Shown here piece after piece: positions 35,776 through 48,454 of a DNA stretch of 64,000 bases. A model generated the notes under the pieces. It was not told the origin of the DNA and made no database searches. It saw only the letters and a list, made by a program, of their open reading frames with translations. The stretch spans positions 183,094 to 247,093 of the forward strand of contig UESW01004565.1 in the NCBI GenBank assembly GCA_900491605.1. The letters are read 5' to 3'. Numbering within the stretch: position 1 is the stretch's first letter; the number at the start of each line of letters is the position of its first letter. This stretch comes from Calamus simplicifolius. Its lineage: Eukaryota; Streptophyta; Magnoliopsida; Arecales; Arecaceae. A program made the translations under genes and the position numbers.

Positions 35776-36900
35776 TGGCTACAATTCCTGCACGTTCAAG
35801 CTGAGAAGCTGAAAAAGTTTTTCGGGACTGATTTTAAAAGATGGCAAAAAAATGTTGTTCTATCTCATCACTCTAAATTGGTCAGAGTTCTCAACGAAGA
35901 TCCACCAGTTCTAAAGAAAGGGGAGGCCGACAAGCAAGTGGTCGCTGCAATGGATGCATGGAAGCATTCAGACTTTCTATGCAAGAATTATATCCTTAAT
36001 GGATTGGAGAATACTCTGTACAATGTGTACAGTAGTATTAATACTGCTAAAGAGCTGTGGGCATCCTTGGACAAAAAGTATAAAACCGAGGATGCTGGGC
36101 ATAAGAAATTTGTAGCCGGTAGGTTTCTAGACTACAAGATGGTTAATTACAAAACCGTCATGGAACAAGTTCAAGAACTGCAGATCATTCTCATGAGATG
36201 CATGCGAAGAGAATGTCTCTGAATAAGTCATTCCATGTAGCCGCTATTATTGAGAAGCTACCACCATCATGGAAAGACTTCAAAAACTACCTGAAGCATA
36301 AGCGAAAGAAAATGGGACTTGATAATCTGAACGTCCGACTGAGGATCGAAGAAGATAACAAGAGCCTTGATAAGAAGACAGGAGGGCATCCAGCTGAGCT
36401 TAAGGCAAACCTCATGGAAGGAAAGAAGAAACGTAAGTTTCTTGAAGAGGGCTATAAAGAGAAGAAAGCAATCCAAAGAAATTTAAGGCAAGTGCTTTGT
36501 ATATGGAAAATAAGAGCACAAATTCAAGGATTGTCGTTTCAAGGGAAAAGAGAAGCAAAAAGCCAATATGACTGAAGATACCCTATCCCAAGAAGTATCG
36601 GAGATGATGTTGTCAGCAGTTGTATTTGAAGCAAACATGATTGATAAACCAAATGAGTGTATGTTGACACTGGAGCTACTCGACATGTCTGCTTTGATAA
36701 GAGTGTTTTCATCATATACTCCTATCAAAGGTAGAAATCTGATCATGAGTAACTCTGCTATATCCAAGATAGAAGGACTTAGTCGCATAGTTCTGAAGAT
36801 GGCATCTGAAAAAGAACTATTAAACGATGTACTATATGTTTTCCGACATCCGGAAGAATCTCGTATCAGGCTCCCTTCTAAGCAAACATAAATTTAGGAT
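35776..36900 (+). pseudogene. Gag of the plus-strand copia element
   Basis: Readable blocks are KRWQKNVVLSHHSKL, FLCKNYILNGLENTLYNVYS, AKELWASLDKKYKTED and ECLNKSFHVAAIIEKLPPSW, typical of the UBN2-type copia Gag. The frame breaks near 36200 and 36480. A protease-like Asp region after 36640 (NECMLTLELLDMSA) is too eroded to confirm, and the zinc knuckle was not seen. Confidence 0.8.
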
Positions 36901-37099
36901 GGTGTTTGAGTCTGACAAGTTTGTACTAACTAAAGGGAGGGTCTTTCTAAGCAACGTTATTTGAATAATGGTTTATTCAAGATGAATGTAATGACTGTAC
37001 ATCATAACCTTGAAAGGAATAAAAATTCTTCTTTTGTTTATATGGTTGATTCTTCTTCTTTATTTTTATAGCATGATAGATTAGGACATGCGAATTTTA

Positions 37100-37740
37100 A
37101 TTCATTACAAAATTAATGAATTTAGAATTGTTACCTAATCATCAAATCGATCTACTACAAGTGTGAAGTATATGTTGAAACTAAGTTAGCTAAAACACCA
37201 TTTCATTCAGTAGAAAGGAATACTGAACCTCTAACTTAATTTATAGTGATATATGTGATTTAAAGTCAGTACAATCTAGAGGAGGTAAAAAGTGTTTTAT
37301 AACTTTTATTGGTGATTCAACTAGATACTATTATTTGTATCTACTAAAGTTTAAAGATGAGGCTTTAGAAATGTTTAAATGTTATAAAAATGAAGTTGAA
37401 AATCAACTTGGTAAGAAGATCAAGGCTATAAGGAGTGATAGAGGTGGAGAATACGATACTCCATTTGATGAATTTTGTCAAGGACATGACATTATTCATC
37501 AAATTACAACTCTTTATTCACCTCAATCTAATGGAATTGCTGAACGCAAAAATCATATATCGAAAGAAATGATGAATGTCATGTTGATAAATTCTGGTAC
37601 ACAGAATTTATGGAGAAGCAATTCTCTCGGCCAATCATTTTCTTAATAAAATATCTTTTAAAAGAAGGATGTTACTCCATATGAGTTATGGAAAGAAAAA
37701 AGCCTCATTATAATTATTTAAGAGTGTGGGGTATCTAGCT
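37100..37740 (+). pseudogene. Integrase of the plus-strand copia element
   Basis: The zinc region remnant near 37070-37160 reads RLGHANFN. The core is clearest at 37335-37640: IKAIRSDRGGEYDTPFDEF, then SPQSNGIAERKNHISKEMM. The first Asp region lies in broken sequence near 37290 (FITFIGDSTRYYY), where the usual Asp-Asp is altered. Confidence 0.85.
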
Positions 37741-38129
37741 AAGGTAGCTATTCCGGATCCTAAAAAGGTCAAAATATAACCTAAAACTGTTGATTGTACT
37801 TTCATCGGTTATGTACAAAATAGTAGTGCATATCGATTTCTTGTATATAAATTAGATATACCTGATATACAAAAAAATACAATCATGGAATCAAGAAATA
37901 CATCATTTTTTAAAAATATATTTTCAAATAAAGGGATATCAGAAATAAGTTCAAATAAAAGAGCTTATGATAATATTGCTAGTAGTAGTCATCAGGAAAA
38001 ATATTCTGAAGATGAACCCAGACGCAGTAAGAGAACTAAAGTTACAAAATCTTTTGGTCTGATTATCTAACATACATGTTACAAAATGAACCTCAGATAT
38101 TCAAAGAGGCAATTGAGTCCATCATGCAT

Positions 38130-38830
38130 AATCATATATCGGGAATTGGTAAATTTATCAGCAGGTATGAAACCTTTGGGTTGTAAATGAATTTTCAAAA
38201 AAAAGTTAAAGGCTGATGGATCAATTGATAAATATAAAGCCAGATTGGTAGCTAAGGGCTTTAAACAAAAAGGACTAGACTTCTTTGATACCTATTCACC
38301 AGCAACAAGAATAACATTCATAAGAATGTTAATCGCTTTAGCATCCATTAACAATCATGAAATTCATCAAATGAATGTTAAAACAACATTTCTAAATGGT
38401 GGATTTGAGAAAGAAATATATATGGAATAACCTGAAGGATTTGTTGTTCCTGGCCAAGAAAATGTGTGTAGACTTATTAAATCTTATATGGATTAAAACA
38501 AGCACCTAAGCAATGACATAAAATTTGATAATGTTATGTTGTCAAATGGATTCAAAATAAATGAATGTGACAAATGTGTATATGCCAAAACCCTACTTAA
38601 AGGGTATGTAGTGGTCTGCTTATATGTGGATGATATGTTAATTATTGATAGTAATACTGATATGATTAAACATACAAAAATGTTAATTAAATATTTTGAT
38701 ATGAAAGATATGGGTGTTGCAGATGTAATACTAGGGATTCAAATCACTAGAACATCTGAAGGTAATATTGTCTCAATCTCACTATATTGAGAAAATATTA
38801 AACAAGGTTAATAACATGATACTAGCCCGT
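38130..38830 (+). pseudogene. Reverse transcriptase of the plus-strand copia element
   Basis: KYKARLVAKGFKQKGLDFFD and HQMNVKTTFLNGGFEKEIYM are readable. A TAA at about 38428-38430 stands where CAA is expected before PEGF. YVDD is intact at 38623-38634, followed by MLIID. The LKQAP motif sits in a shifted frame near 38490. Confidence 0.87.
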
Positions 38831-38859
38831 TAAAATACTTGTAGATAATCTACATCTTG

Positions 38860-39540
38860 CTAAGCATACTGGGCAACCCATATCACAATTAGAATATTCA
38901 CGTATAATTGGCAGTTTAATGTATTTCATGAATTGCACTCGTTCTAACATAGCTTATGCTGTCAATAAGTTAAGCAGATTCATCAGTAATACAGGTCCAA
39001 ATCATTGGACAGCTTTAGTAAGGATATTAAAATATCTACGATATACCCTAAATTACGGATTACATTATTCCAAATATCCAGCTGTACTAGAAGGATATAG
39101 TGATGCCAATTAATATCATATACAGAAGATATAAAATCTACTAGTGGATATGTGTTCAGAGGAGGTGCTATTTCATGAAAATCTTTTAAATAGATATGTA
39201 TAGCTCGATCCACTATGGAATCGGAGTTTATAGCTTTAGATAAAGCTAGTGAAGAAGCAAATGGCTTCAGAATTTTTTAGAAGATATTCCATATTGGCCT
39301 AAACCTGTTTCTGCAATATGCATACATTGTGATAATCAATCGACTATATGTAGAGCACAAAATAAAATGTATAATGGTAAGTCTAGACATATACGTCAAA
39401 ACATAATGCCATTAAGCAGTTACTTGAGAATGGAATAATTTCTATTGACTACATTCAGTCAAAAAAAACCTAGTGGATCCGCTGACAAAAGGATTACCAA
39501 GAGATCAAGTAAACTGTTTATCGAGGGGAATGGGTTAAAG
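38860..39540 (+). pseudogene. RNase H of the plus-strand copia element
   Basis: RSNIAYAVNKLSRFISNTGP with GYSDAN near 39095-39113, then the HCDNQSTIC-like stretch near 39330 and the end motif DPLTKGLPR near 39475-39505. Frameshifts separate the pieces. Confidence 0.82.
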
Positions 39541-40168
39541 CCTATAACAAAATAATCTTCATAATGGATACCCAACCTAGTTGACTGGAGATCCCAAGAT
39601 CTAGGTTCAAAAGGGATAACTAAATTATGAAGGGATCAACATAGCACTAAGGATGTCTAATCCTACTCATTCCTATGATAATTAGTGCTATATGCTAAAG
39701 GTACTAGGATAATCATTGCTTTTAATGATTCTTATGACATGAATATCATGTGGGGTATAGCAGGATACTCTTAATAAGAATCAACTATGTGAGTGTGAAC
39801 TGGGCCAATTCTATAAGAATCTTAAGGTTTTAATTCTCTAAAGCACTCATGAAACCAGGAGTTGTTCAAGGCCAAAATGAACACAACTATAAGAACCAAA
39901 AGAATGCTCGGAAAGAAGTTGTGTGATTGTTATTGTTTTGGTTTACATCAAAAGCTGAAAGTTCAAGACATCATGTTCACTTTTTAGCAAGTAAACTCGA
40001 TAACAACTCACTAAGAAAGGTTCAAAGCCACAAGCTATCTATCTTGATACAACTTAATTCCATTATACTCTCTAAGTGTCTACATATTCATTTGCATTAA
40101 AATCATTTATGGGGGATAGACCTTTGATGATCTTTGTTCTTAGTCCAATTTTCATTCATATGGAGGAT

Positions 40169-41061
40169 TGTTGGGAAATGGGTCTTATATGCCCATTATT
40201 TTGAATGAGAAATTGAAGACCTTTAGTTCTACATCAAAAATTATAAAAAGGCAGATTCAAGGATGATTGAATCCAGATCATACGATGAGGGGATGAGATC
40301 ATCGTTGGATTGGTTGATCGTTCGGATGAGGGTCAAGATCAGGGGTCATGATTATCATTGGATTGGTTGATTGGTCGGATGAGGGGTCACTTCGCACGTG
40401 AGATGCGGTGATCAGAACGGAACGTATTGATCAATCGGCTAACCGGATCGATATGATCACGCACCTGATCGGGCAATCAAGCGATCGCGGTGGTATTGAT
40501 CAATTGATGCACCCGATCGCTGATCGACAGATTTAATCTTGAAACGGCGTACAGATATGCACCCGATTGTTGATCGAATTTCGAAACGGCGTATAGATAC
40601 ACACCCGATCGCTGATCGGCGCACTCAATCGCTGAAACAACGTATAGATCGCGTGATCTTCAAATCGAGATACTGAATTTGTATAATGAAAGCCGATAAG
40701 CCCTTCCTTCACATCTCTTGATCACATCTGATCAAGTCAAATCGGTTCCATTCTATCATGTAAAGTGCTTCCAAGAGGCACGTCTATAAATAGGACATGC
40801 CACTTGCATTTCAAATCATCCATTTGAAAAATAATTCCTTAGGCATTTGCATACTTTGAATTCAAGAGAGTATAGCATTCTTGGTTCGCTGTTCTGGTGA
40901 ATAGTGGGTGCTACTTTAATCAGAAGAAGACCGTTGTATCCTGGGAGACAATCGTAAGCACATGTGCGGGACGAATTTGTCTTAAGGACATAGAGTTTAA
41001 TTATAGACTCGGTCTTGTCATCTTTTGATTTAGTTAGCCACCAAATTCCTCTCAACCAACA
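40169..41061 (+). repeat. 3' LTR of the plus-strand copia element (893 bp)
   Basis: It ends CTCAACCAACA, directly followed by AGTTT. It carries the same GATC-dense array in diverged form. Confidence 0.93.
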
Positions 41062-41340
41062 AGTTTCATTCTGTAGGCAGATTATATTTGACAACTTGAT
41101 CTTGGAATAGGGTCCTTCATTTCCTTGTTTCGATGTTTAGCGCACCATGGAGAAAGCATTAAGAAAAATGGATATAAGAGCATAAAAAGCAAGGAGATCT
41201 AAACAAATTGGCACTGCAACCTTCTACAGTATCTTTTCTACAGTATATAGTGCTTTATAGAAGAATCACATTTATTACATAATTTTCTGAATGTTGTATG
41301 TTTTTCTTTAACTCACATTGTGCATGTTCCAAAAAAAATG
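41062..41340 (+). repeat. Continuation of the second unit of the 290-bp tandem duplication
   Basis: It matches 34288-34568 block by block (AGTTTCATTCTG, then AGAAAGCATT, then GCAAGGAGATCTAAAC, then TATATAGTGCTTTATAGAA). Confidence 0.9.
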
Positions 41341-42916
41341 CTTGAGTAAAGCTTGTCTACTGAGTTCTTCAGTTTGTATCATGATATTTCTTGTATCCTC
41401 TTATTCACAATTTTATAACCTGATATTGTAGGATAGGGAACAAATGAAATGACTTACAAAAAGTATGATTTGTGATATGTTTCTGTAACGCCTTAAGCTT
41501 ATTTGCTGGTCCAATTAACTTCATTAGCAGGCCAAAACCACGTACTCCAAAAATTCGAGTGGAAGTTAATTGGTAGCAGGTAAACTTGAGTTATAAGCAT
41601 ATAACACTTTCTTTTCCATCCAATGTGGGACTAAATTTGAAGCATCACAATTTCAAAAAGGGCAGTTCTCGTATTCCAGATATATTAGACACTTATTTGA
41701 AAGATTTATGCATGATACTGGATTAGCATTTTAGTTGATCTATTGTGCCTGTTGATTATATACATATATATAGAAAGTGAAATGTATGGATCTAAGGGTG
41801 GGAAGGTGACCGAATCTTGGACTTGGCTATATTTGAATTAAGAAAGGTTTTGGGCTAGAGAGAGATTAGGTCTTGGGATGCATCCAAAACCTCAAGTCTC
41901 TCTAGATTTGGTCGTTCTAGCCTAGGGTGGTTGTTGTATCCTAATACTTGGGACGGCTTGAAACCTCTGGACTTCGACCTTTTTTTTTTAGTTATCTTCA
42001 TTGCTGCTGCTGCTGTTGTTAATGGTCATCTGGTCTGTCTCAGTACCATCCTGAAACCAGACTAGGATGGCCCTTAGTGTTAGGATTTAAAGTTTTAAAC
42101 CCTTTATTGAGCCTTAGCTGTGATGTCACCGTGACAAATTGTCTATAAAGTTATAGGAGTAGATGCATAAGCCAGTGCTAAGGTATGAACCTACGCACTC
42201 TCTAAGTAGTAATTTGCATCACCATCTGATTCTCTGTTGCAACCAAAGAAATATGTTTGGCTTATTGTTAACATGAGAAATATGAGTATCCAAGGAAGAT
42301 GTTCTATCCATTAGTAGGGATTCTAGAAGAGTGGGTGCTTTGTAGACATAAAGAGTGGAAAAATATAAGTAAACAAGATTTTTCCCAACATCAGTTTCCT
42401 AGTTCATTCTATTTGGCATTTAGCATCACTGGTTACAACCCCAGACAAACAGGGATGAAAATAGTCTTTAAAATTGCCAACTCATCAATCAAGAATGGAA
42501 AATAAGCACGTGCTGGTATAAGAGTGATTAGGAGTTCTAGAGGTCATCAAGCATGCATCGGTTGTAAATCCACATGATTTTCTAAAATAACATAAGAAAG
42601 AATGGAAAATGAAGAGTTATCTATGCTTGCATTTGGTTTCATTTAATCTCTGTAATAGTTTCAGAGCAGTGTTGTTCTTTCAAATGTGATAATTTGCTTG
42701 AACATTTCTTTATGGCTTTTATCATTAAAAAAAGAAGAAGAACATTTTTGTTTGTCTACTTTTTCCTAATACTTTTTTTTTCTTGAGATATGAATTATGA
42801 TTAAGAAATACATATATCTTGTTGTGACGCTTTGATTTATCTGAAGGATAAAGATTTGTACTTGGGTCTTTGTTTTACCACTAAGTGGATGCCATTACTT
42901 AGGAAGATGTTCCCAG
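41341..42916. other. Intron-like DNA upstream of the first recognised TMEM8-like exon
   Basis: It contains a stretch related to the inverted-repeat arm at 10.1 kb (about 41510-41670, AAACTTGAGTTATAAG). The upstream exons expected for the protein's N-terminus were not found. Confidence 0.45.
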
Positions 42917-43938
42917 ATATCTCCTGGGATATGGTACGTCGGGTTCTTCAATGGCCTTGGACCTGCTCGTACACAATCAAAAATGGTATGCTTGTTTTGT
43001 TAGCATTTAATGGATATGTTATCTATTGTCATACTCAATTATTTGAGTCTAGTACCTAATGCCTGTCTGCTGACTCCACACAAATGAAAAATTAAAAATA
43101 TTCAGTTCCATCAATCAGTTAGCTACTCAATTTCTTGGTTTCTTTTATCTTCTTCTTTGCTTAGATGTTTGAGTTGCACAAACTTTTGACATGTGTGGCA
43201 GATTGGTCGGGGCAAGGCCTACATGCTCAGCACCAGCATATTTGTAGAAGGATGGGCCACCTCAGCAATACGGGGTCCTTGCTGCAATCAGACAGTCAAT
43301 ATGATTTCTTGTTCTCAATCTTTAACAGGCAAGCATTCGAGGAGTCTTTTAGATTTAACAATTTACAGAAGTGGCAATTTGAATCATATGGTGAGAACTG
43401 GAGCCCATAGAAAAGCATGTTATCAATGGCTGTCAAAACAACACGCTATTGAAGAGAAACAAGTGGTGTCCAATACCGTATGCTCACAAATCTGAAATTT
43501 GATCACATGCAACAATTCTGTCAAGTCATCGTGTTTCATTCTGGGAGAGTTAAAATTCTACTCCTTGGATATATTGAGTGTAGCATCCCAGTTTAAAATT
43601 ACAACTATTGATTTCAGACTAAATCAAACATCTTCCATGAATAACTCAGTGAACTCCAGTGGAATGATTCTAATGTGTTATGTTCGCTTCAATGCAATGC
43701 CACTAAGGACTTTGCATGATCATTCTGCTGATATAATCAGGGCTCCTTTAATTGTAAAGTCACAAAAAATTGGATGTTGGGACATTGCTGTTGAGGCTGT
43801 TAAACAGAGAGAAGTGAATGGAATGATGCAAGAAACATACTCAGAGGCCAGTCTATGTTTCTCATTTCAGTGGCAGCGTATGAGTGCCCTGGTCGAAAGG
43901 CTGGGCTCAACTGTACATGGGACGCATATGTCCTTCGG
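42917..43938 (+). pseudogene. TMEM8-like ectodomain exons (first two recognised)
   Basis: Exon 42917-42985 encodes ISPGIWYVGFFNGLGPARTQ and ends in phase 0 at ATG-GTATGC. Exon 43202-43938 starts IGRGKAYMLSTSIFVEGW, with CCNQTVNMISCS and later MILMCYVRFNAMPLRTLHD and RAPLIVKSQKIGCWDIAVEA, all typical of the lumenal part. A TGA at 43493-43495 would be CGA (Arg) before a C-to-T change. A base is missing at about 43877-43882; after it the frame reads ECPGRKAGLNCTWDAYVLR to a good donor. Cysteines and N-glycosylation-type Asn sites are frequent. Confidence 0.8.
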
Positions 43939-43962
43939 GTACACTTATTGGTCACTATTTAT

Positions 43963-44090
43963 ATTCTGCTAGAGCCAGTATAGTTTTATTTTTATGTGCT
44001 TCCATGTTATTTAGAATTGTAGTTTACATTCTGCTAGAGCCAGTATAGTTTTATCTTTATGAGCTACCATGTTATTTAGAATTGTAGTTA
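43963..44090 (+). repeat. Tandem duplication of about 65 bp in an intron
   Basis: ATTCTGCTAGAGCCAGTATA and the following 45 bp occur twice in a row, with a few differences. Confidence 0.85.
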
Positions 44091-44617
44091 TCAATGTCAA
44101 AAAAATGTGGTCCAGTTTCCCTATGGATGATCCATCTAGTTTTAAAATTTAGCATTAACATGGGCAGGAGCTTTGGTAAATGAGATTGATAACAGGGCAT
44201 ATAGGTAACTAGGAAAGACATACAAGCTATAATTGTTTTATGCATTATGCACATTAAATGCATATAATCTATTAATTAATCTTTGAAGGAGGTGATAGAT
44301 CTAGGGAGAACAAGAAATGAAAATCATTGTTTTCTGGTTATGGGTGTTGATGGCATGTCAACCTGGTAGTGACGTACACCTACCGTGCATTGCATGCCAT
44401 GACAGAGTTTGGGCATGCAGGTGAGATTGATTGAAAAGTTCAGGCTTGGCTTTCTACGCCGTGCTTTGTTCAAAAAAAAAGAAGAAGAAAAAGTAGTTGC
44501 ATTTATCGCAACAAACCAACCTGATATGTTGAAACAAACTTGAAGAAGCCAAACTTTTGTTTTACACCAGCAAATATGAAGACAGAATTTTTCTAAAGCT
44601 GAAGTTCATGCCTAGTT

Positions 44618-44704
44618 GACTTGGTCCTGAATAGAGCAGAGTGGAGGAAGCAGATTCTTGTAGCCGACCCCATGTAGTTGGGAAAAGGCTTAGATGAGTT
44701 GAGT
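44618..44704 (+). mobile_element. Minimal RTE LINE 3' tail with target duplication
   Basis: Only about 87 bp of the RTE 3' end (GTCCTGAATAGAGCAGAGTG, then GATGAGTTGAG) are inserted. TGAAGTTCATGCCT(A/G)GTT flanks both sides (44600-44617 and 44705-44722). Confidence 0.82.
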
Positions 44705-45049
44705 TGAAGTTCATGCCTGGTTTACTGCTTGAACAACATGAGACTGGAGCGGTCTGGAGCACCTCTCTTGTTTGGGAATCTCATTCTATCATTCTCTCTT
44801 TCAATATCATTCAGCTGTTTGGATGCAAAAGAGTTTATTTGTGTTGTGGAAAAGACATTTGTATCTGTTAATTCATTCATGATGATACTTTTCCACTTTG
44901 CTGCTTACAAATTTATTAGTTTCATTTTAATATTTTTTACTAAGAATATGTCATATAATTCTATCATTATTAGACATTGTACATTTAAGTTGAGGCTTTG
45001 TGAAAGTTGACCTGCTTTTTAAATTGCTGCCAACAGTGAATGAGAACTA

Positions 45050-45120
45050 GTAAGACTGGATTCAGCTTAATTTATGTGAAAATTTTTCTGGATTCAGCTT
45101 AATTTTTGTGAAAATTTTTC
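45050..45120 (+). repeat. Two copies of a 32-bp unit
   Basis: GATTCAGCTTAATTTRTGTG and the rest of the unit are repeated back to back in the intron before the exon at 45189. Confidence 0.8.
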
Positions 45121-45188
45121 TTTCTGAATCTTGAGATAACTTGGACGAGGTACAATATTATTGACCTTTGAGAATTTGTTGCCTGCAG

Positions 45189-45892
45189 AGAGTTCCCAAA
45201 AGAAGTTCAGACACTCCTATTTTTTGAATCATATTATCTTCCTATTGTTGAATATGGGTCCACAGGGTACAGTGATTTCTCCCTGGAGCACCTTTTGAGC
45301 GACCCTTCTGTTGAGCAATCTGGATAGATTTACTTCTTCCTGGGCATTCCCCATGGTGCAGTGGGAGCTAATATGCATGGTCAGTTGACATCAGATACAA
45401 AAATCAATTATGAAATATACTCCAGCTTTGGTGGCTTGTCATCTGTTGATACGACTATTATGCAAGCAACACAGCTAATAGCAGCGGTTCCATGTTTTTG
45501 ACATCGAATGATTTGAGTGGTAAAAGAATTGAATTTTATATTTTGTATGCCAGGGAAGGAACCTGGTGTATTGGACTGAAGCATCCTCTTAACAATCATT
45601 AGAAACATCGAACAGCCATGTCCGTTTCCCTCGATGGATGCCCTGGTCATTGTAACTATAATGGGGCATGCCACAGTTTTTCGATGAAAGTGGAATCACT
45701 GTTTATAGGTCATTCACTGTTTTGCAGTTTACTGTTTACTGTACTTGTCTGCTGTGAAGGTACAGAACATAGATAATCCATATTAGCTTGAAGTGAACTT
45801 CCGAAAATAATGCTTCTTTACTTCCAGCTACTGTGCCTGTGATCATGACCATGGAGGCTTTGATTGCAGCAATGAACTTGTTACACAGAAAG
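45189..45892 (+). pseudogene. TMEM8-like ectodomain end and EGF module
   Basis: Exon 45189-45708 opens RVPKRSSDTP and needs at least three frame changes to read ESYYLPIVEYGS, YFFLGIPHGAVGANMHGQLT, INYEIYSSFGGLSS and FYILYAREGTWCIGLKH. A TAG lies at 45600-45602. The EGF-like cysteines start in CPGHCNYNGACHSF and finish in the next exon (45828-45892) with YCACDHDHGGFDCSNELV. The second exon has no damage and fits both neighbouring phases exactly. One extra T in a run of six near 45225 explains the first frameshift. Confidence 0.82.
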
Positions 45893-45897
45893 GTAAC

Positions 45898-46025
45898 AAT
45901 ATATGCAACGTTCTGCACACCAGTGTTCATGTTTTCTTAACTGTTCATTACTATACGCAATGTTATGCATATCAATGTTCATGTTTTCTTGGCTGTTCAT
46001 AAGTAAATGCAATGTTCTGCAAGTA
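45898..46025 (+). repeat. Two and a half copies of a roughly 55-bp unit
   Basis: Units share GCAATGTTMTGCA, then GTTCATGTTTTCTT, then CTGTTCAT. Confidence 0.75.
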
Positions 46026-46843
46026 TAGGTCAGTTGCCCAATTTCTGAAGATTTGGTGTGTGCTTCTCTTATAGAATATTTACTTCATGATGTAGAAGCA
46101 TTCTTAATGAGAAAACACAGTGAGGTTCCGAATTTGCTGCAAATTACTATCTTCAGCACGCTCTTATGTATAGAAGACTTGGAGCAACCAACTCCTGTGG
46201 ATCATTATTGGTAGATTCACAGACATTTTTGTAATGAATAATTTGGTAGCTATAAAAAGTTCAAAATTTGGTTTGGTCAGCCAAAATGCTGTGTTGATTG
46301 CTGTCAACCCCAAGACTGTGCTGACTTGTTGAACTTGTTAAATAAGCAAACTTTTCAAGCGGAGTTAGAGAGACAAATAATAGCATGAAAGATGATGAAA
46401 GAAGAAGGAAAGTGAAAGAGGACATATAAGTTCCAAGGGCAACTTCCACTTTTCGCTGATATGAAAAATAACCGATACCCTCCTAGTGGAGAAGACTGCA
46501 CTGGGTAAAAAAATTTGTCATTCAATGTCGAATGAACTAGAATTACAATGTGGAATCAATTACATACCAGATCATGAGCACAACGGACCTCCAAACATGT
46601 TTCTTATGTGACATCAGCGGGAGAATTTCTGTTTCTTCTGTAAACCATTGTGGTCATATATCAATAAGTTCTTCAAAAGATAACGTATTCAATTTCATAT
46701 TGACTAGGCATTGCTACTACATACCATTTTGTTATGACAACATGGTTTACTTCATTAATTCTAGGACACATGTGGCAGTCAATTTTCTAGTTGCTTCAAA
46801 TGCAGCAGCTATCTTACAATCAATTTGGGCCCTGCAACAAAAG

Positions 46844-47990
46844 GTTAGTTTTATTTGTGATCCCTGCTGGCACAATAATTTCTCATATCAATCAATATTT
46901 TATCAACTATTCTTCAAAATGCATTTTCTGAGTTGATTTGTTGATTTATACCAATCATTCATTAAAAGTCATTAATGGAAATTTATTTTTACAATTAGCA
47001 ATTTGCCATAATGCTAAAGCTGATCATTGATGTGTAATCAGAAGATTCAAGTGCATCAGCTTGTTACAGATAATAGTTTTAATTTCTGGTTATCTTCATA
47101 GTGACATTGATTAAACGAAAATTTAAATTCATGCAAATAAATCCAACTCGTGCAGTATGCAGGGTAAACTTTGTAATTACCCAATAGAACTGAGTCATAA
47201 ACATGGCTACCACTCACTTGCACGTGTGAGTGTAAACTAGCAGTAATTTGTCTTTTTATGATAAAGGATTGTTTGATGATGACTTCAACCCAAGCTATAT
47301 TTAGGAAATAGCAAAGAGGACTAATGGAATTTTAAAAGGCAACTCTTCATTATTATTTAAGGAGAGGAACCATCTCTCTGTTAAAGCAAATTGTGTTGCA
47401 TGTGTTAAGACATCTGATGTTTCCCAGAGATACCATGTTAGCATTAACCTGAGGATGACTTATTCATTCAACTAATGCTACATACAACTTATATGGAAAG
47501 CCTTTGGTTTTCCTTAAACATGTAATTGTTTCTCTGCCTAGTGATTTCCTAAACTTTAGGGTTCTGCCAGGAGGATCCATAAAGATTGCCAAATGCCATT
47601 GGGTTTTTTATGTCTTTCTCTTGGAGATATAAATGGAATCTCATTGATATTATACTTATGAAATTATGCAGTATATCTGATTGATTATATTATTTAATAA
47701 ACAGCCCCTTAAGTATACGGCACCTAATAACAGTCATGGATCCTGACATTTTTAGTAGATATTCAGCGGACTTCAAATAGTTGATACATTTACCCCCTTA
47801 TTTCTAGATAGCTAAGAAGTGATCATTTTGTTTGCACTTCAACCTTTTACATATCGTATACTTTGGGAATGCTTACGTTGTATATCATACATTGGGGATA
47901 CTTAATCGCTGCATTTTCTATTATAATCTTTAAATAGTTCTTTGTTATTTTATGTTTTGCTAGATATGCATGAAATAAATAAAGGGTATT
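46844..47990. other. Intron of the TMEM8-like pseudogene
   Basis: AT-rich DNA without recognisable exon or element. Confidence 0.5.
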
Positions 47991-48450
47991 AGATGGTTTA
48001 GATATTCGTAAAAGGTAGAGATAGCTCCAATCAAGAATAAATTAAGGAAAGGATGACTTAAATGATTTGAACATGTACAACATAAGATCTAGAGATGCAC
48101 GTACATGGAAGAGTGATTTGATACATGTAGAAGAAAAAAGAGATAAAAGTAGACCAAAAATAACATAGGAAAAAGCGATAAAAAAGACTTAGTATTTTTG
48201 CATCTTACAAAAATTATGATTTATAACATTACGAGATAAAATTTGAAATGAACATATACGAGAAATAATAGGAGTAGCTTCAACTGAAGATAAAATGAGA
48301 GAAAATCGATTATGTTGGTTTGGACATATACAACGAAGACCTTTAGATACTCCAGTTAAAAAGAGTGATCTTTTAACAATCCATGGTAATGATAGAGGTA
48401 GAGGTAGACCTAAACTAATATGGATAAAAATAATTAAAAAGATATTATTA
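47990..48450 (+). mobile_element. RTE LINE 3' coding fragment
   Basis: It encodes the C-terminal block RENRLCWFGHIQRRPLDTPV and HGNDRGRGRPKLIWIKII. It breaks off abruptly at about 48450, where 5'-end RTE-like sequence begins, so two RTE copies abut here. Confidence 0.75.
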
Positions 48451-48454
48451 ACAT

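Larger units (their letters stand above)
34584..41061 (+). mobile_element. Ty1/copia LTR retrotransposon, plus strand, highly decayed
   Basis: LTRs at 34584-35708 and 40169-41061 start TGTTGGGAA and end ACCAACA. The perfect target duplication is AGTTT (34579-34583 and 41062-41066). Gag, integrase, RT and RNase H motifs follow in copia order, with dozens of stops and indels. No tRNA-iMet primer site was found after the first LTR. A purine stretch (TGGAGGA) precedes the right LTR. LTR divergence and coding decay make it older than the minus-strand copia copy. Confidence 0.94.

Noticed and set aside
46550..46936. 128-codon open frame covering a TMEM8-like exon
   Set aside because: Only 46765-46843 fits the protein family, with GT-AG borders; the rest is intron, and the frame here is not the one that preserves the whole exon.
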